Assembly: GCA_005787865.1 (NCBI GenBank)
Contig: SXZN01000112.1
Span: 1-16,656 of the forward strand
Direction: 5' to 3'
DNA from: Opitutaceae bacterium
Lineage (GTDB): Bacteria > Verrucomicrobiota > Verrucomicrobiia > Opitutales > Opitutaceae
Length of the DNA: 16,656 bases
Both the position numbers and the translations under genes were made by a program. The notes beneath the pieces are model-generated. The model did not search any database. It saw nothing but the letters and a program-made list of their open reading frames with translations, and was not told the origin of the DNA. This document shows positions 1-7,601 of the stretch, piece by piece (position 1 is the first letter of the stretch; each line of letters begins with the position of its first letter).

Positions 1-2
1 AG

Positions 3-317
3 CAGGCGAAAAAACAGGCCGAGTATGATGACGCCATGAAATCACTCCGTGATCAAACGGCAGATTATACCACGCAAGCGGCTAAACTCACCAAAGAGAT
101 CACTGATTTAGAAGCCCAGATAGCCCAGAACCGCAACGCTAAGGAAAATTTGATCCGCGAGAACCTCGAACTATCGAAAACCGTAGAGTTAACTAAAATA
201 AATCGGCGCAATGCGGAACTTGAGATTCAGCGCACCATCGAAATGGTGGCTAAAAAACTCAATGATAGTTCGATTGCAGTGCCACCGCCACCGCCACCGC
301 CAGTAGCCGCTAAGTAA
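3..317 (+). CDS. Coiled-coil protein with polyproline C-terminus (5' partial)
   Basis: The reading frame is open to the left edge, so the gene begins outside the window. The methionine at position 36 is probably internal: the codons before it continue the same Lys/Gln/Asp-rich composition. The visible ~104 residues are rich in Glu, Lys, Gln, Leu and Ile with heptad-like spacing (for example KLTKEITDLEAQIAQN), which indicates a long alpha-helical coiled coil. The last residues are seven consecutive prolines followed by VAAK, encoded by alternating CCA and CCG codons. No catalytic motif is visible. Such an end could belong to a periplasmic or structural coiled-coil protein, but the missing N-terminus hides any signal peptide or membrane anchor. 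The TAA stop is followed closely by a strong terminator, so this is the last gene of its transcript. I do not recognise the family. Confidence 0.75.
   Translation, partial: QAKKQAEYDDAMKSLRDQTADYTTQAAKLTKEITDLEAQIAQNRNAKENLIRENLELSKTVELTKINRRNAELEIQRTIEMVAKKLNDSSIAVPPPPPPPVAAK
282..302 (+). repeat. Hexanucleotide CCACCG tandem repeat encoding seven prolines
   Basis: Three full copies of CCACCG plus a CCA lie inside the coiled-coil gene and encode an uninterrupted run of seven prolines near its C-terminus. Runs like this usually need elongation factor P for smooth translation. A short perfect tandem repeat can also vary in copy number by slippage, which would keep the frame and change only the length of the proline run. 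Confidence 0.7.
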
Positions 318-344
318 ATTCTTGCTAACCGCCTCACGGTCTGG

Positions 345-371
345 CCGCACCTCCTACGGTGCGGTTTTTTT
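345..371 (+). terminator. Rho-independent terminator of the coiled-coil gene
   Basis: A perfect 7-bp GC-rich stem (CCGCACC pairing with GGTGCGG) with a 6-nt loop is followed immediately by seven T residues. It begins 27 nt after the TAA stop at 317 and ends the plus-strand transcript. Confidence 0.93.
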
Positions 372-820
372 AGCACGAAACTACGCGAGCACATACGGAG
401 GATATGAATTAGCCGGACCCCCACTGCCGATGGCCGATTATCTCCGCAACGTGCGTAGAACAAAATGCTAGTCCTAGGCTAGAAGGGGCTACGCTTAGGC
501 TTAATTGAGGCCACTCGTTTTGTAAAAAGCCCAAAAATAGATCGCTCTCCAGGGATTGATATTTTGAGAGCGACACCACGCGACTCATATTCCGGCATGC
601 TCCGAACCGGGAATCCATATGATTAAGGACCGAAGGAACTTTATATCATATTCAAGGTATCATCTCTGGCGATGGATTAAGGTAAACGATTTGGCCCGAC
701 ACTTGCTAGAGATACATTCGCCCAATCAGTTCAGGGGGAATTTGGGCCTCGGGCCTAAACCAACTCTCCCCGAACGCTCAACTTAGATCCATACATCAAA
801 CCAACATAACCAAAACACCT
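372..820. other. Non-coding interval with several inverted repeats
   Basis: About 450 bp lie between a terminator and the start of the porin-like gene, with no convincing protein gene. Visible structure includes three copies of a 6-nt arm: CTACGC at 381-386, GCGTAG at 453-458 and CTACGC at 489-494. The central arm could pair with either flank. There is also a perfect 8-bp hairpin at 542-573 and an imperfect hairpin at 585-622. An open frame of 55 codons (619-786) is present but has no ribosome binding site or recognisable similarity. I could not assign a confident promoter for the gene at 821, although one must lie here or downstream of the terminator at 345-371. The region may be a structured 5' leader, a small RNA gene, or simply degenerate sequence. 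Confidence 0.5.
542..573. other. Perfect 8-bp stem-loop in the intergenic region
   Basis: TCGCTCTC at 542-549 is the exact reverse complement of GAGAGCGA at 566-573, with a 16-nt loop. There is no T-tract after it on the plus strand. On the minus strand it is followed by TCTATTTTTGGG, a weak U-rich stretch. It is therefore not a convincing terminator and may be part of a structured RNA or an operator. Confidence 0.4.
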
Positions 821-1594
821 ATGAAAAAAACAATGCTCTCTCTCGCTGCACTAGCGATAGGGTCTCTTCTCACTGCGCAAACGACCAACGAGCCAACAAC
901 CGGCTCATTAGTCGTTACCTCAGCGGTGACTTCACAATACATGTTTCGGGGTGCCCGCCTTGGGGGTACCTCCTTCCAACCCTCGATTGAATACGGTCGC
1001 GGCAGCCTGGTGGCCGGCCTTTGGACCAACTTCCCTTTGCAGGATAAAGTAGCTGGTCAATCCGCTCCCGAGTTTGATTTCTATGGCTCGTACTCACTCG
1101 AGGTGGCCAAAGATATGACGGTCGTGCCTGGGGTAACCTTTTATACGTACCCCAACGCTGTTAAGCTCAATGGTTTTTATAAGGGAACGTTCGAGCCAAA
1201 CATTGCGTTCAATTACACCATCGGTGGACTCAAACTGACCCCCAAGCTCTACTACGATCTCGTGGTCAAGGGCCCCACGGCTGAGTTAACGGCCGCCTTC
1301 AGCGTTCCCTTGGCGGCGATTGCGTCGGAGCTAAGTTTAACTGCGACCGTAGGCACGTTTAAACTAACTGACTACGCTCCTAATAATACGCCTAACATCA
1401 AGAATTGGGGTGACTATTACCTTTTCGGCGTAGCGATGCCGTTCCAAGTCAGCAAAACCTCCAAAATCACAGTCGGCTGGAGCTATAGCGCTGGTTCAAA
1501 CAACTTCCTCAAGCAGGGTAGCCTTGGGAAGACGGTTAATACTGCGGCCATTGGTCGCGGCTTTGCCACCGTCGGCTACACGATTACCTACTAA
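821..1594 (+). CDS. Putative outer-membrane beta-barrel protein, TorF/Gcw_chp-like
   Basis: 257 residues. The start is a lysine-rich n-region (MKKT), a hydrophobic core LSLAALAIGSLL and a likely signal peptidase I site after LTA (about residue 19), so the protein is exported. The mature part opens with SAVTSQYMFRGARLGG, close to the conserved 'TSdYvFRG' opening of the Gcw_chp/TorF family of putative porins, and later has FDFYGSYSLEV and a TFYTYP strand typical of that family. Alternating polar/hydrophobic strands and a terminal aromatic residue (TVGYTITY) fit an outer-membrane barrel. The family's transport substrate is not well established, and none is suggested by the neighbours. The ATG at 821 is supported by the signal peptide but has no Shine-Dalgarno sequence (preceding bases are ACCAAAACACCT). 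A terminator follows 24 nt after the stop. Confidence 0.75.
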   Translation: MKKTMLSLAALAIGSLLTAQTTNEPTTGSLVVTSAVTSQYMFRGARLGGTSFQPSIEYGRGSLVAGLWTNFPLQDKVAGQSAPEFDFYGSYSLEVAKDMTVVPGVTFYTYPNAVKLNGFYKGTFEPNIAFNYTIGGLKLTPKLYYDLVVKGPTAELTAAFSVPLAAIASELSLTATVGTFKLTDYAPNNTPNIKNWGDYYLFGVAMPFQVSKTSKITVGWSYSAGSNNFLKQGSLGKTVNTAAIGRGFATVGYTITY

Positions 1595-1618
1595 GTTAAA
1601 CTTAATTCATTCATTTCA

Positions 1619-1648
1619 GGCTCGGGCGTAACAGCTCGAGCCTTTTTT
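1619..1648 (+). terminator. Rho-independent terminator of the porin-like gene
   Basis: A 9-bp stem (GGCTCGGGC with GCTCGAGCC, one G-T pair) and a 6-nt loop are followed by six T residues. It sits between convergent genes, 31 nt from the stop of the aminotransferase at 1680. Read on the minus strand the hairpin is kept but the following sequence is not T-rich, so it would be at best a weak terminator for the branched-chain operon. Confidence 0.88.
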
Positions 1649-1679
1649 ATGCAACTCGCTTGGCGAAAACCAACGAAGC

Positions 1680-2882
1680 CTACGCGAGTGACTGCAGCAG
1701 TCGTTCAATGCGATCGCAGGCCGCCGTCAGCTTTTCTTCATTAGCGGTAAAACAGGCCCGCACGTGGCCCTTACCCGCATCGCCAAAGGCGGTACCAGGG
1801 ATAACCGCTACCTTATGCTCGGTCAGCAAGCGACGCGCAAACTCACCCTCATCCAATCCGGTGGAAACGACGGAGGGGAACGCGTAAAAAGAACCGCGCG
1901 GAGCGTGACAGACTAGGCCGGCGGCATTAATCCGACGAACAAATAGGTCACGCCGCTCCCGATAACGATCGCGCATAAATTTTGTCGCATCATCACGGAG
2001 CCGAAGCGCCGCGAGCGCACCTTCCTGACTAATACTCGGCGCGCAGAGCATCGTATATTGGTGCACCTTCATCATGGCCTCGATCAGCGGGGCGGGGCCG
2101 CAAGCATAGCCCAGCCGAAATCCAGTCATAGCAAAAGCCTTGGAAAACCCATGCAGCACAATCGTCCGTTCCCGCATTCCAGGAAGGCTAGCGATGCTCG
2201 TGTGCATGCCTTCAAAAACGAGCTCCGAATAGATCTCGTCGCTGACCACGATCAGATCCTTCTCTATCGCGAATTTCGCGATTCGCTCCAGTTGTTCGCG
2301 CGAGCACACGCCCCCGGTCGGGTTGCACGGCAGGTTCAGTAAAAGTAATTTGCAACCGGGCTGCCAAGCGGCCGCCAGCGCAGGCGCATCTAACGAGAAA
2401 AAATCCTGGGCAGTCGTCGCCACCGGCACGCCCACTGCGTGGACCAAATCTACCGACGGAGCGTAGGAGACGTAACAGGGTTGGTGATACATCACTTTGT
2501 CGCCAGGGTTCAGCAACGACCGCAAGGTCAGATCGAGCCCCTCGGACACCCCCACCGTTACCAGCACCTCGTCATCCGGACGGTAACTCACCTTGAAGTG
2601 ACCTTCGGCGTAACGGCAGATCTCCTTGCGCAAATCCAGCAAACCGAGATTCGAGGTATAATGGGTTTTTCCCGTATTCATCGCCATGGTCACGGCGTCG
2701 CGAATCGGCTGCGGGGTGTCAAAATCTGGCTCACCAATACCCAGTGAGATGACCCCATCGGTTTTAGCGACTAGCTCAAAAAAATCACGGATACCCGAGC
2801 GGCGCAGACCCGCCACATGCCGCGCGATGAAACGCGTGGTGTCAAAAAGTTGCGGAGCAGAGCTGCTCATAAGATTAGTCAT
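1680..2882 (-). CDS. PLP-dependent class I aminotransferase, last gene of the operon
   Basis: 400 residues, fold-type I aminotransferase of the class I/II family. Visible landmarks are SLGIGEPDFDTP (46-57) in the substrate-binding region, NLPCNPTGG with Asn187, SDEIYSE with Asp215 and Tyr218, the Schiff-base lysine Lys248 in GFSKAFAMTGFRLGY, and Arg375 in VRACFTA, the usual carboxylate-binding arginine. It closes the branched-chain operon and its start overlaps the leuB stop by 8 bp. Its position suggests it transaminates a branched-chain 2-oxoacid. By sequence it belongs to the aspartate/aromatic/alanine-type subgroup, not to the class IV fold of IlvE, so the substrate is an inference from context. 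An alternative ATG four codons later (2868-2870), just beyond the leuB stop, is equally possible. Neither start has a Shine-Dalgarno site. Confidence 0.93.
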   Translation of the reverse strand: MTNLMSSSAPQLFDTTRFIARHVAGLRRSGIRDFFELVAKTDGVISLGIGEPDFDTPQPIRDAVTMAMNTGKTHYTSNLGLLDLRKEICRYAEGHFKVSYRPDDEVLVTVGVSEGLDLTLRSLLNPGDKVMYHQPCYVSYAPSVDLVHAVGVPVATTAQDFFSLDAPALAAAWQPGCKLLLLNLPCNPTGGVCSREQLERIAKFAIEKDLIVVSDEIYSELVFEGMHTSIASLPGMRERTIVLHGFSKAFAMTGFRLGYACGPAPLIEAMMKVHQYTMLCAPSISQEGALAALRLRDDATKFMRDRYRERRDLFVRRINAAGLVCHAPRGSFYAFPSVVSTGLDEGEFARRLLTEHKVAVIPGTAFGDAGKGHVRACFTANEEKLTAACDRIERLLQSLA

Positions 2883-3969
2883 GTTGGCGGTGAATGATGC
2901 CGTGGGCCAACCGCTCGCGAATAGCTTCGCCCATTTGCGTAGTACTTAATGGCGTTTTCGTCCCTAAATCAGCGGTGTGCTTACCTTCTTCTAAGGCTAA
3001 GTTGACCGCAGCCTCCACTTCGACAGCCTCTGTTTCAAGACCGAGTGAATGCCGGAGCAACAGCGCGACCGACAGAATGGTGCCGACTGGATTGGCGATG
3101 CCTTTACCCGCAATATCCGGAGCCGAACCGTGAATCGGTTCATAAAGCCCATGTTTTCCGGCCCCGAGTGAAGCGCTGGGCAACACCCCTAACGAACCAG
3201 CCAGCACAGCCGCTTCATCCGTCAAAATATCACCGAACATATTTTCCGTAACAATGACATCGAACTGAGGCGCGTGCGTGATCAAACGCATGGCACAGGA
3301 ATCAACCAGTTGATGCTCCAATTTTACGTCGGGAAATTCCCGGCCGACCTCAATCGCTACTTTTCTCCACAGGCGCGACGATTCGAGTACATTAGCTTTA
3401 TCGACCGAGGTAACAAATTTACGGCGCTTTTGCGCGAGCTGAAAAGCGAGCCGAACAATTCGGCGAATCTCCCAATCCGTATAAATAAGCGTATCCACCG
3501 CACGTTCACCCTCGGGCGTCATCGTGCGCCCCTTGGGTGTGCCAAAATATAGTCCACCGGTCAGTTCACGGATTACCACAAAATCTACTCCGGCCACCCG
3601 TTCAGGTTTCAGCGGCGAAAGCTTAGCAAGCGATGGATAGGGGCGGACAGGGCGCACATTGGCATAAAGCCCCAGCGCCTTGCGGATCGCGAGCAAGCCC
3701 TGCTCAGGGCGCACGGCGGCTTGCGGGTCATCCCATTTGGGACCACCCACCGCGCCTAACAAAACCGCATCAGCTGCCTGACACGCCGCGAGGGTCTCAT
3801 CAGGCATGGCGGTGCCTTTAGCATCGATTGCACAACCCCCAAGCAAATGCTCAGAGAAATTAAATTTATGGCCATGGCGCTGGGCGACAGCCTCGAGCAC
3901 GAGTCGGGCTTCATTAACTACCTCAGGACCAATCCCGTCACCGGGGGTAAGAGCAATTTTTGCGTTCAT
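2875..3969 (-). CDS. leuB: 3-isopropylmalate dehydrogenase
   Basis: 364 residues, the normal family length. It oxidatively decarboxylates 3-isopropylmalate with NAD+ to 4-methyl-2-oxopentanoate in the cytoplasm. After citramalate synthase it can also act on 3-methylmalate to give 2-oxobutyrate. Visible family features are the N-terminal LTPGDGIGPEV, substrate arginines Arg96, Arg106 and Arg134 (in RELTGG), Tyr141, Lys191 (SVDKANVL), metal-binding Asp223, Asp247 and Asp251 (MFGDILTDEA), and the nucleotide-binding segment HGSAPDIAGKGIANP around 280-294. Its ATG overlaps the TGA of cimA in an ATGA junction, so translation is probably coupled. It overlaps the aminotransferase start by 8 bp. Confidence 0.97.
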   Translation of the reverse strand: MNAKIALTPGDGIGPEVVNEARLVLEAVAQRHGHKFNFSEHLLGGCAIDAKGTAMPDETLAACQAADAVLLGAVGGPKWDDPQAAVRPEQGLLAIRKALGLYANVRPVRPYPSLAKLSPLKPERVAGVDFVVIRELTGGLYFGTPKGRTMTPEGERAVDTLIYTDWEIRRIVRLAFQLAQKRRKFVTSVDKANVLESSRLWRKVAIEVGREFPDVKLEHQLVDSCAMRLITHAPQFDVIVTENMFGDILTDEAAVLAGSLGVLPSASLGAGKHGLYEPIHGSAPDIAGKGIANPVGTILSVALLLRHSLGLETEAVEVEAAVNLALEEGKHTADLGTKTPLSTTQMGEAIRERLAHGIIHRQHD

Positions 3970-5597
3970 GAAATATTTTCTAATTTTGGGGTAAACTCCT
4001 GCGTCACCGCATATTCAAACCCATCAGCTAAGGCCAACCAGGTTGCCTCCAGAATATTTGCGCCGGCCCCAACCGTGCTCCAGCGGCGAATTGGGCCTGC
4101 TGGATTGTTGCTTTTGCTGTCATCATGCCAATCGATGAGCACGCGGGTCACCGCTGCCGTGCCGTCGTTAGAATTTAAAATACGCACCTTGTAGTCGGCG
4201 AGCTGGATATTTTTTACGGCCGGAAAATGAGGCTGGAGTGCTTTGCGGAGCGCTTGGTCAAAAGCATGGACCGGACCCGTACCCTCTGCCGCGGTATGAG
4301 CTTCCTGATGGCCAACCTGCAATTTGATCGTGGCCTCCGCCATGCTACGCGCACCGTGCCGACTAACCATCACACGGTAATCAACCAGCGCAAAAGGTGC
4401 CTGATATTCAGGCGATAATCGGCGAACCAATAAAGCCATGCTCGCCTCCGCCGCCTCAAACGAAAATCCAGCGTACTCCTTGGCTTTGATGAGCTCGACT
4501 ATCTTCGCCCCAGTGGCGGCATCCAGATTGGGCAAACCGAGTTCACTGGCCTTGGAAACAACATTGGCGCGACCGGAAAGTTCGCTGACTACCACGCGCA
4601 TGGCGTTGCCAACTAAGGTCGGATCAATGTGCTGATAGGCGTCGGGATGCCGCTGCATAGCTGAGACGTGCACGCCCGCCTTGTGGGCGAAAGCGCTATT
4701 GCCGACATAGGCCATATGCTCATTCGGCGCGAAGTTTGCTACCTCCGCGACGAAACGCGCCACTTCATGCAAGCGAGGCAAGGCACCCGAAGGGAGTGCT
4801 CGCTCGTTGAGCTTCAATTCCAGTGCCGGGATAACGACGCACAAATTTGCATTACCACAACGCTCGCCATAGCCATTGATGGTACCCTGAACATGACGAG
4901 CGCCCGCCCGCACCGCCGCTAAGCTATTAGCGACTCCGCAACCTGTATCGTCGTGCGCGTGAATACCCACGGCCACAGTCGGCCCGAGCTTGGCCTTAAC
5001 GGTGAGCACCACCGCCTCCACCTGCCAAGGCAGAGAACCGCCATTAGTATCACACAGGACAATGGTCTCGGCCCCACCGCGAACTGCGGCCTGTAAAGTC
5101 TGCAAGGCATAAGCGCCATCCAAGTGATAACCATCGAAAAAATGCTCAGCGTCGTAAATGACGCGCTTCCCCTGGGTCCGCAGATAAGCGACGGTCTCTT
5201 CAATCATCTTGAGATTTTCCTCCAACGTCGTGCGCAGGATTTCCTTGACCTGCAAAACGGATGATTTGCCAAAGATTGCACAAACCTCCGTGCCGGCCTC
5301 AACCAAAGCCCGCACGCTGGGGTCATCGGCTGGTTGGAGACTGGCGCGGCGGGTCGCTCCAAAAGCCACTAATTTGGCGTGAGTCCAGGTTTCCAAACGC
5401 GCCTGCGCAAAAAAAACTTCATCCTTCGGATTGGAACCCGGCCAACCGCCTTCGATAAAAGCCACGCCTAATTCGTCGAGCTTGCGCGCGATGCGCAGCT
5501 TATCATCGACCGAATACGAGATTCCTTCCGTCTGCGCGCCGTCGCGTAACGTGGTATCAAAAATCTCGATGGATGTAAGCGAAGGATTCTTAGGCAT
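3966..5597 (-). CDS. cimA: (R)-citramalate synthase
   Basis: 543 residues from the ATG at 5597. The frame is open 22 codons further upstream, but that part lies inside leuD and is not family-like. The protein has a DRE-TIM metallolyase barrel: FDTTLRDGAQTEG with Arg18 and Asp19, metal ligands Asp14, His213 and His215 (GIHAHDD), and Asn249 in GERCGNA. A C-terminal regulatory domain follows from about residue 400. The TLRDGAQTEGISYS opening, IEGGWPGSNPKD and the early AFGATRR segment are typical of citramalate synthases and differ from the operon's own LeuA. It condenses pyruvate and acetyl-CoA to citramalate, the first step of the threonine-independent route to 2-oxobutyrate and isoleucine. 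Placement between leuD and leuB, whose products do the next steps, supports this. The start overlaps the leuD stop by 8 bp. Confidence 0.93.
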   Translation of the reverse strand: MPKNPSLTSIEIFDTTLRDGAQTEGISYSVDDKLRIARKLDELGVAFIEGGWPGSNPKDEVFFAQARLETWTHAKLVAFGATRRASLQPADDPSVRALVEAGTEVCAIFGKSSVLQVKEILRTTLEENLKMIEETVAYLRTQGKRVIYDAEHFFDGYHLDGAYALQTLQAAVRGGAETIVLCDTNGGSLPWQVEAVVLTVKAKLGPTVAVGIHAHDDTGCGVANSLAAVRAGARHVQGTINGYGERCGNANLCVVIPALELKLNERALPSGALPRLHEVARFVAEVANFAPNEHMAYVGNSAFAHKAGVHVSAMQRHPDAYQHIDPTLVGNAMRVVVSELSGRANVVSKASELGLPNLDAATGAKIVELIKAKEYAGFSFEAAEASMALLVRRLSPEYQAPFALVDYRVMVSRHGARSMAEATIKLQVGHQEAHTAAEGTGPVHAFDQALRKALQPHFPAVKNIQLADYKVRILNSNDGTAAVTRVLIDWHDDSKSNNPAGPIRRWSTVGAGANILEATWLALADGFEYAVTQEFTPKLENIS

Positions 5598-6183
5598 GGC
5601 GCGCTTCGTAGGCTCGCGCCTGACCCGCGAATTTTTGCAAATAGCCGAGTTCGTCCACCCCATCCAACAGACAGGCGCGAGAGAAGGGATCGATCGGGAA
5701 GCTGATGGGGTCCTGACCAGGCCAAGCCACGCTTGCAGCGCGGAGATCGACCGTCACGGGGAGGTCATGATTTTTAGCCCGCGCTGCGAGCAAGGCCGCG
5801 TGCGCGGCCGGTTGGATCACGACTGGAATCAACCCATTTTTAAGCGAGTTGCCTTTAAAAATATCGGCAAACATCGGGGAAATAACGGCCTGAAAACCCC
5901 AACCGACTAAGGCCCACGGAGCGTGCTCCCGCGAAGAGCCACAGCCAAAATTATTACCCGCCACTAAAATCTGGGCGCCCTTTGCTTCGGGCTGATTCAA
6001 AATGAAGGCGGGATTAGGCGAGCCATCGTCGAGATAACGCCAATCGCAGAAAAGTTTTTCGCCCAAGCCCAGTTTATCGGTTACTTTGAGAAAACGAGCG
6101 GGAATAATCTGGTCGGTATCGACATCGTTATTAGACAACACGACACAGCGGGCGGTGAGAGTGGTGAATTTAGGTGCGCTCAT
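5590..6183 (-). CDS. leuD: 3-isopropylmalate dehydratase small subunit
   Basis: 197 residues, the usual length for proteobacterial-type LeuD. It forms the swivel-domain subunit of isopropylmalate isomerase with LeuC, interconverting 2- and 3-isopropylmalate and probably also citramalate and 3-methylmalate. Visible motifs are NNDVDTDQIIPARFL (18-32), the substrate-recognition segment FGCGSSREHAPWAL (79-92) and PMFADIFKGNSLKNGLIP. The ATG overlaps the leuC TGA as ATGA. It is the only gene in the operon with a textbook Shine-Dalgarno sequence, GGAGGT five nucleotides before the ATG, which may serve to keep LeuD equimolar with LeuC. Confidence 0.97.
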   Translation of the reverse strand: MSAPKFTTLTARCVVLSNNDVDTDQIIPARFLKVTDKLGLGEKLFCDWRYLDDGSPNPAFILNQPEAKGAQILVAGNNFGCGSSREHAPWALVGWGFQAVISPMFADIFKGNSLKNGLIPVVIQPAAHAALLAARAKNHDLPVTVDLRAASVAWPGQDPISFPIDPFSRACLLDGVDELGYLQKFAGQARAYEARHA

Positions 6184-7601
6184 GATTGACCTCCGTTCAA
6201 CAAAACTCGCGGATCAGCAATACAACCGGCCACCGCCGTAGCGACGGCGGTCAGCGGTGAGGCGAGCACGGTGCGGCCGCCTTTACCTTGCCGGCCCTCA
6301 AAATTGCGATTGGAAGTCGAGACGGCTAATTGCCCAGGTGAAAGTTGATCGCCGTTCATCGCGATGCACATCGAGCAACCAGCCTCACGCCAATCGGCGC
6401 CCGCTTCTTTGAATATTTTATCCAAGCCCTCGGCTTCCGCCGCCTGTTTAACGGACTGTGAACCCGGGACGACCATCATTTTAACGCTCGAGGCAACCTT
6501 ATGCCCCCGCAGCAGATGGGCGGCCGCGCGCAAGTCAACGAGCCGTGAATTAGTGCAAGAACCGAGAAACACGACATCAACCGGTTGGCCGAGGATAGGT
6601 TTCCCCGCTTCAAATTTCATATAGGCGAGTGATTTTTCTAGTCCGGCCCGCTCGGCGGCATCAGCTAAGCTCGACGGCAACGGCAGCGGCTGGGTAATCG
6701 CGACGCCCTGCCCTGGATTGGTGCCAAAGGTAACCATCGGTTCGAGGCTATGGGCATCGAGCGTGACAGTCTTATCGTAAGTCGCCCCCTGATCGGTAGG
6801 CAACTGACGCCAGCGCGCCACAGCTTGATCCCATGCAGCGCCCTTGGGCGCAAATTCACGACCCGCGACATAATTAAAGGTCTTATCATCCGGCGCCACC
6901 ATGCCTGCGCGCGCGCCACCCTCGATCGACATGTTACAAACTGTCATGCGGCCTTCCATGTCGAGCGCGCGAATCGCCGAGCCAGTATATTCAAACACGT
7001 GGCCGGTTCCGCCACCGACGCCAATTTTTGCCAGCACGGCGAGAATAATATCTTTGGCCGTTACGCCAGGCCGAAGGGCGCCATCAACGCGCACTTCGCA
7101 AGTCCGCGCTTTGCGTTGGAGCAAGCATTGCGTGGCCAGCACATGACCAACCTCACTGGTGCCGATGCCGAAGCCCAGAGAACCAAAAGCACCATGCGTC
7201 GAAGTATGGCTGTCACCACACACGATAGTCATGCCTGGTTGAGTAAAGCCCTGTTCTGGTCCAATGACGTGCACAATACCCCGTTGCACCGAATTCAAAC
7301 CATAGATCCGTACACCGTGGGCCAGCGCATTAGCCTCAAGTAAGCGCAATTGAATCCGCCCCATTTCATCAGCGGCTTCGTAACCGCCTTTGGTGGGGAT
7401 AGAATGATCCATCGTGGCGACCGTGCGATCAGGACGCAGCACCTTGAGGCCGCGCTCCTTGAGCACGGAGAAAGCCTGCGGCGAGGTCACTTCATGCACG
7501 AGGTGCAGATCGATGTAGAGCACGGCGGGAGCACCAGGCTCTTCGGCGACGACGTGATTATCCCAGATTTTCTGGAACAGTGTTTGGGGATTCTGGCTCA
7601 T
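6180..7601 (-). CDS. leuC: 3-isopropylmalate dehydratase large subunit
   Basis: 473 residues, aconitase superfamily, the expected length for bacterial LeuC. It is the [4Fe-4S] subunit that catalyses the isomerisation together with LeuD. The three cluster cysteines are visible as Cys349 in GSCTNSR and Cys409 and Cys412 in GCSMCIAMNGDQL. Other family segments are MDHSIPT, CGDSHTSTHGAFG, the substrate-contacting SIEGGARAGMVAPDD and STSNRNFEGRQGKGG near the C-terminus. It starts in an ATGA overlap with the leuA stop and ends in an ATGA overlap with leuD. This tight coupling is expected for two subunits of one enzyme. Confidence 0.98.
   Translation of the reverse strand: MSQNPQTLFQKIWDNHVVAEEPGAPAVLYIDLHLVHEVTSPQAFSVLKERGLKVLRPDRTVATMDHSIPTKGGYEAADEMGRIQLRLLEANALAHGVRIYGLNSVQRGIVHVIGPEQGFTQPGMTIVCGDSHTSTHGAFGSLGFGIGTSEVGHVLATQCLLQRKARTCEVRVDGALRPGVTAKDIILAVLAKIGVGGGTGHVFEYTGSAIRALDMEGRMTVCNMSIEGGARAGMVAPDDKTFNYVAGREFAPKGAAWDQAVARWRQLPTDQGATYDKTVTLDAHSLEPMVTFGTNPGQGVAITQPLPLPSSLADAAERAGLEKSLAYMKFEAGKPILGQPVDVVFLGSCTNSRLVDLRAAAHLLRGHKVASSVKMMVVPGSQSVKQAAEAEGLDKIFKEAGADWREAGCSMCIAMNGDQLSPGQLAVSTSNRNFEGRQGKGGRTVLASPLTAVATAVAGCIADPRVLLNGGQS
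6189..6194 (-). promoter_or_regulatory. Strong ribosome binding site for leuD
   Basis: GGAGGT lies inside the leuC 3' end, five nucleotides before the leuD ATG. It decides the leuD start and stands out because the other starts in this window have no comparable site. Confidence 0.85.

Noticed and set aside
395..410. GGAGG followed by ATGAATTAG as a minimal start-stop element
   Set aside because: The spacing to the ATG is only two nucleotides and the frame ends after two codons; probably coincidence.
466..483. Palindrome-like CTAG repeats (GCTAGTCCTAGGCTAG) as an operator
   Set aside because: The pairing is only four base pairs each way and no promoter boxes accompany it; too weak to call.
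400..500. Cobalamin riboswitch before the porin-like gene, suggested by CCGCAAC
   Set aside because: Only a short piece of the conserved core is present; the remaining conserved elements cannot be found in order.
409..618. 69-codon open frame on the minus strand in the intergenic stretch
   Set aside because: No ribosome site, no recognisable composition or motif, and it runs across both hairpins of that region; it is most likely a chance frame.
1619..1642. Bidirectional terminator also ending the branched-chain operon
   Set aside because: On the minus strand the hairpin is followed by TGAAATGAATG, with no T-tract, so only the plus-strand assignment is supported.
6750..7343. 197-codon plus-strand open frame
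   Set aside because: It is antisense to leuC and has no family-like sequence.
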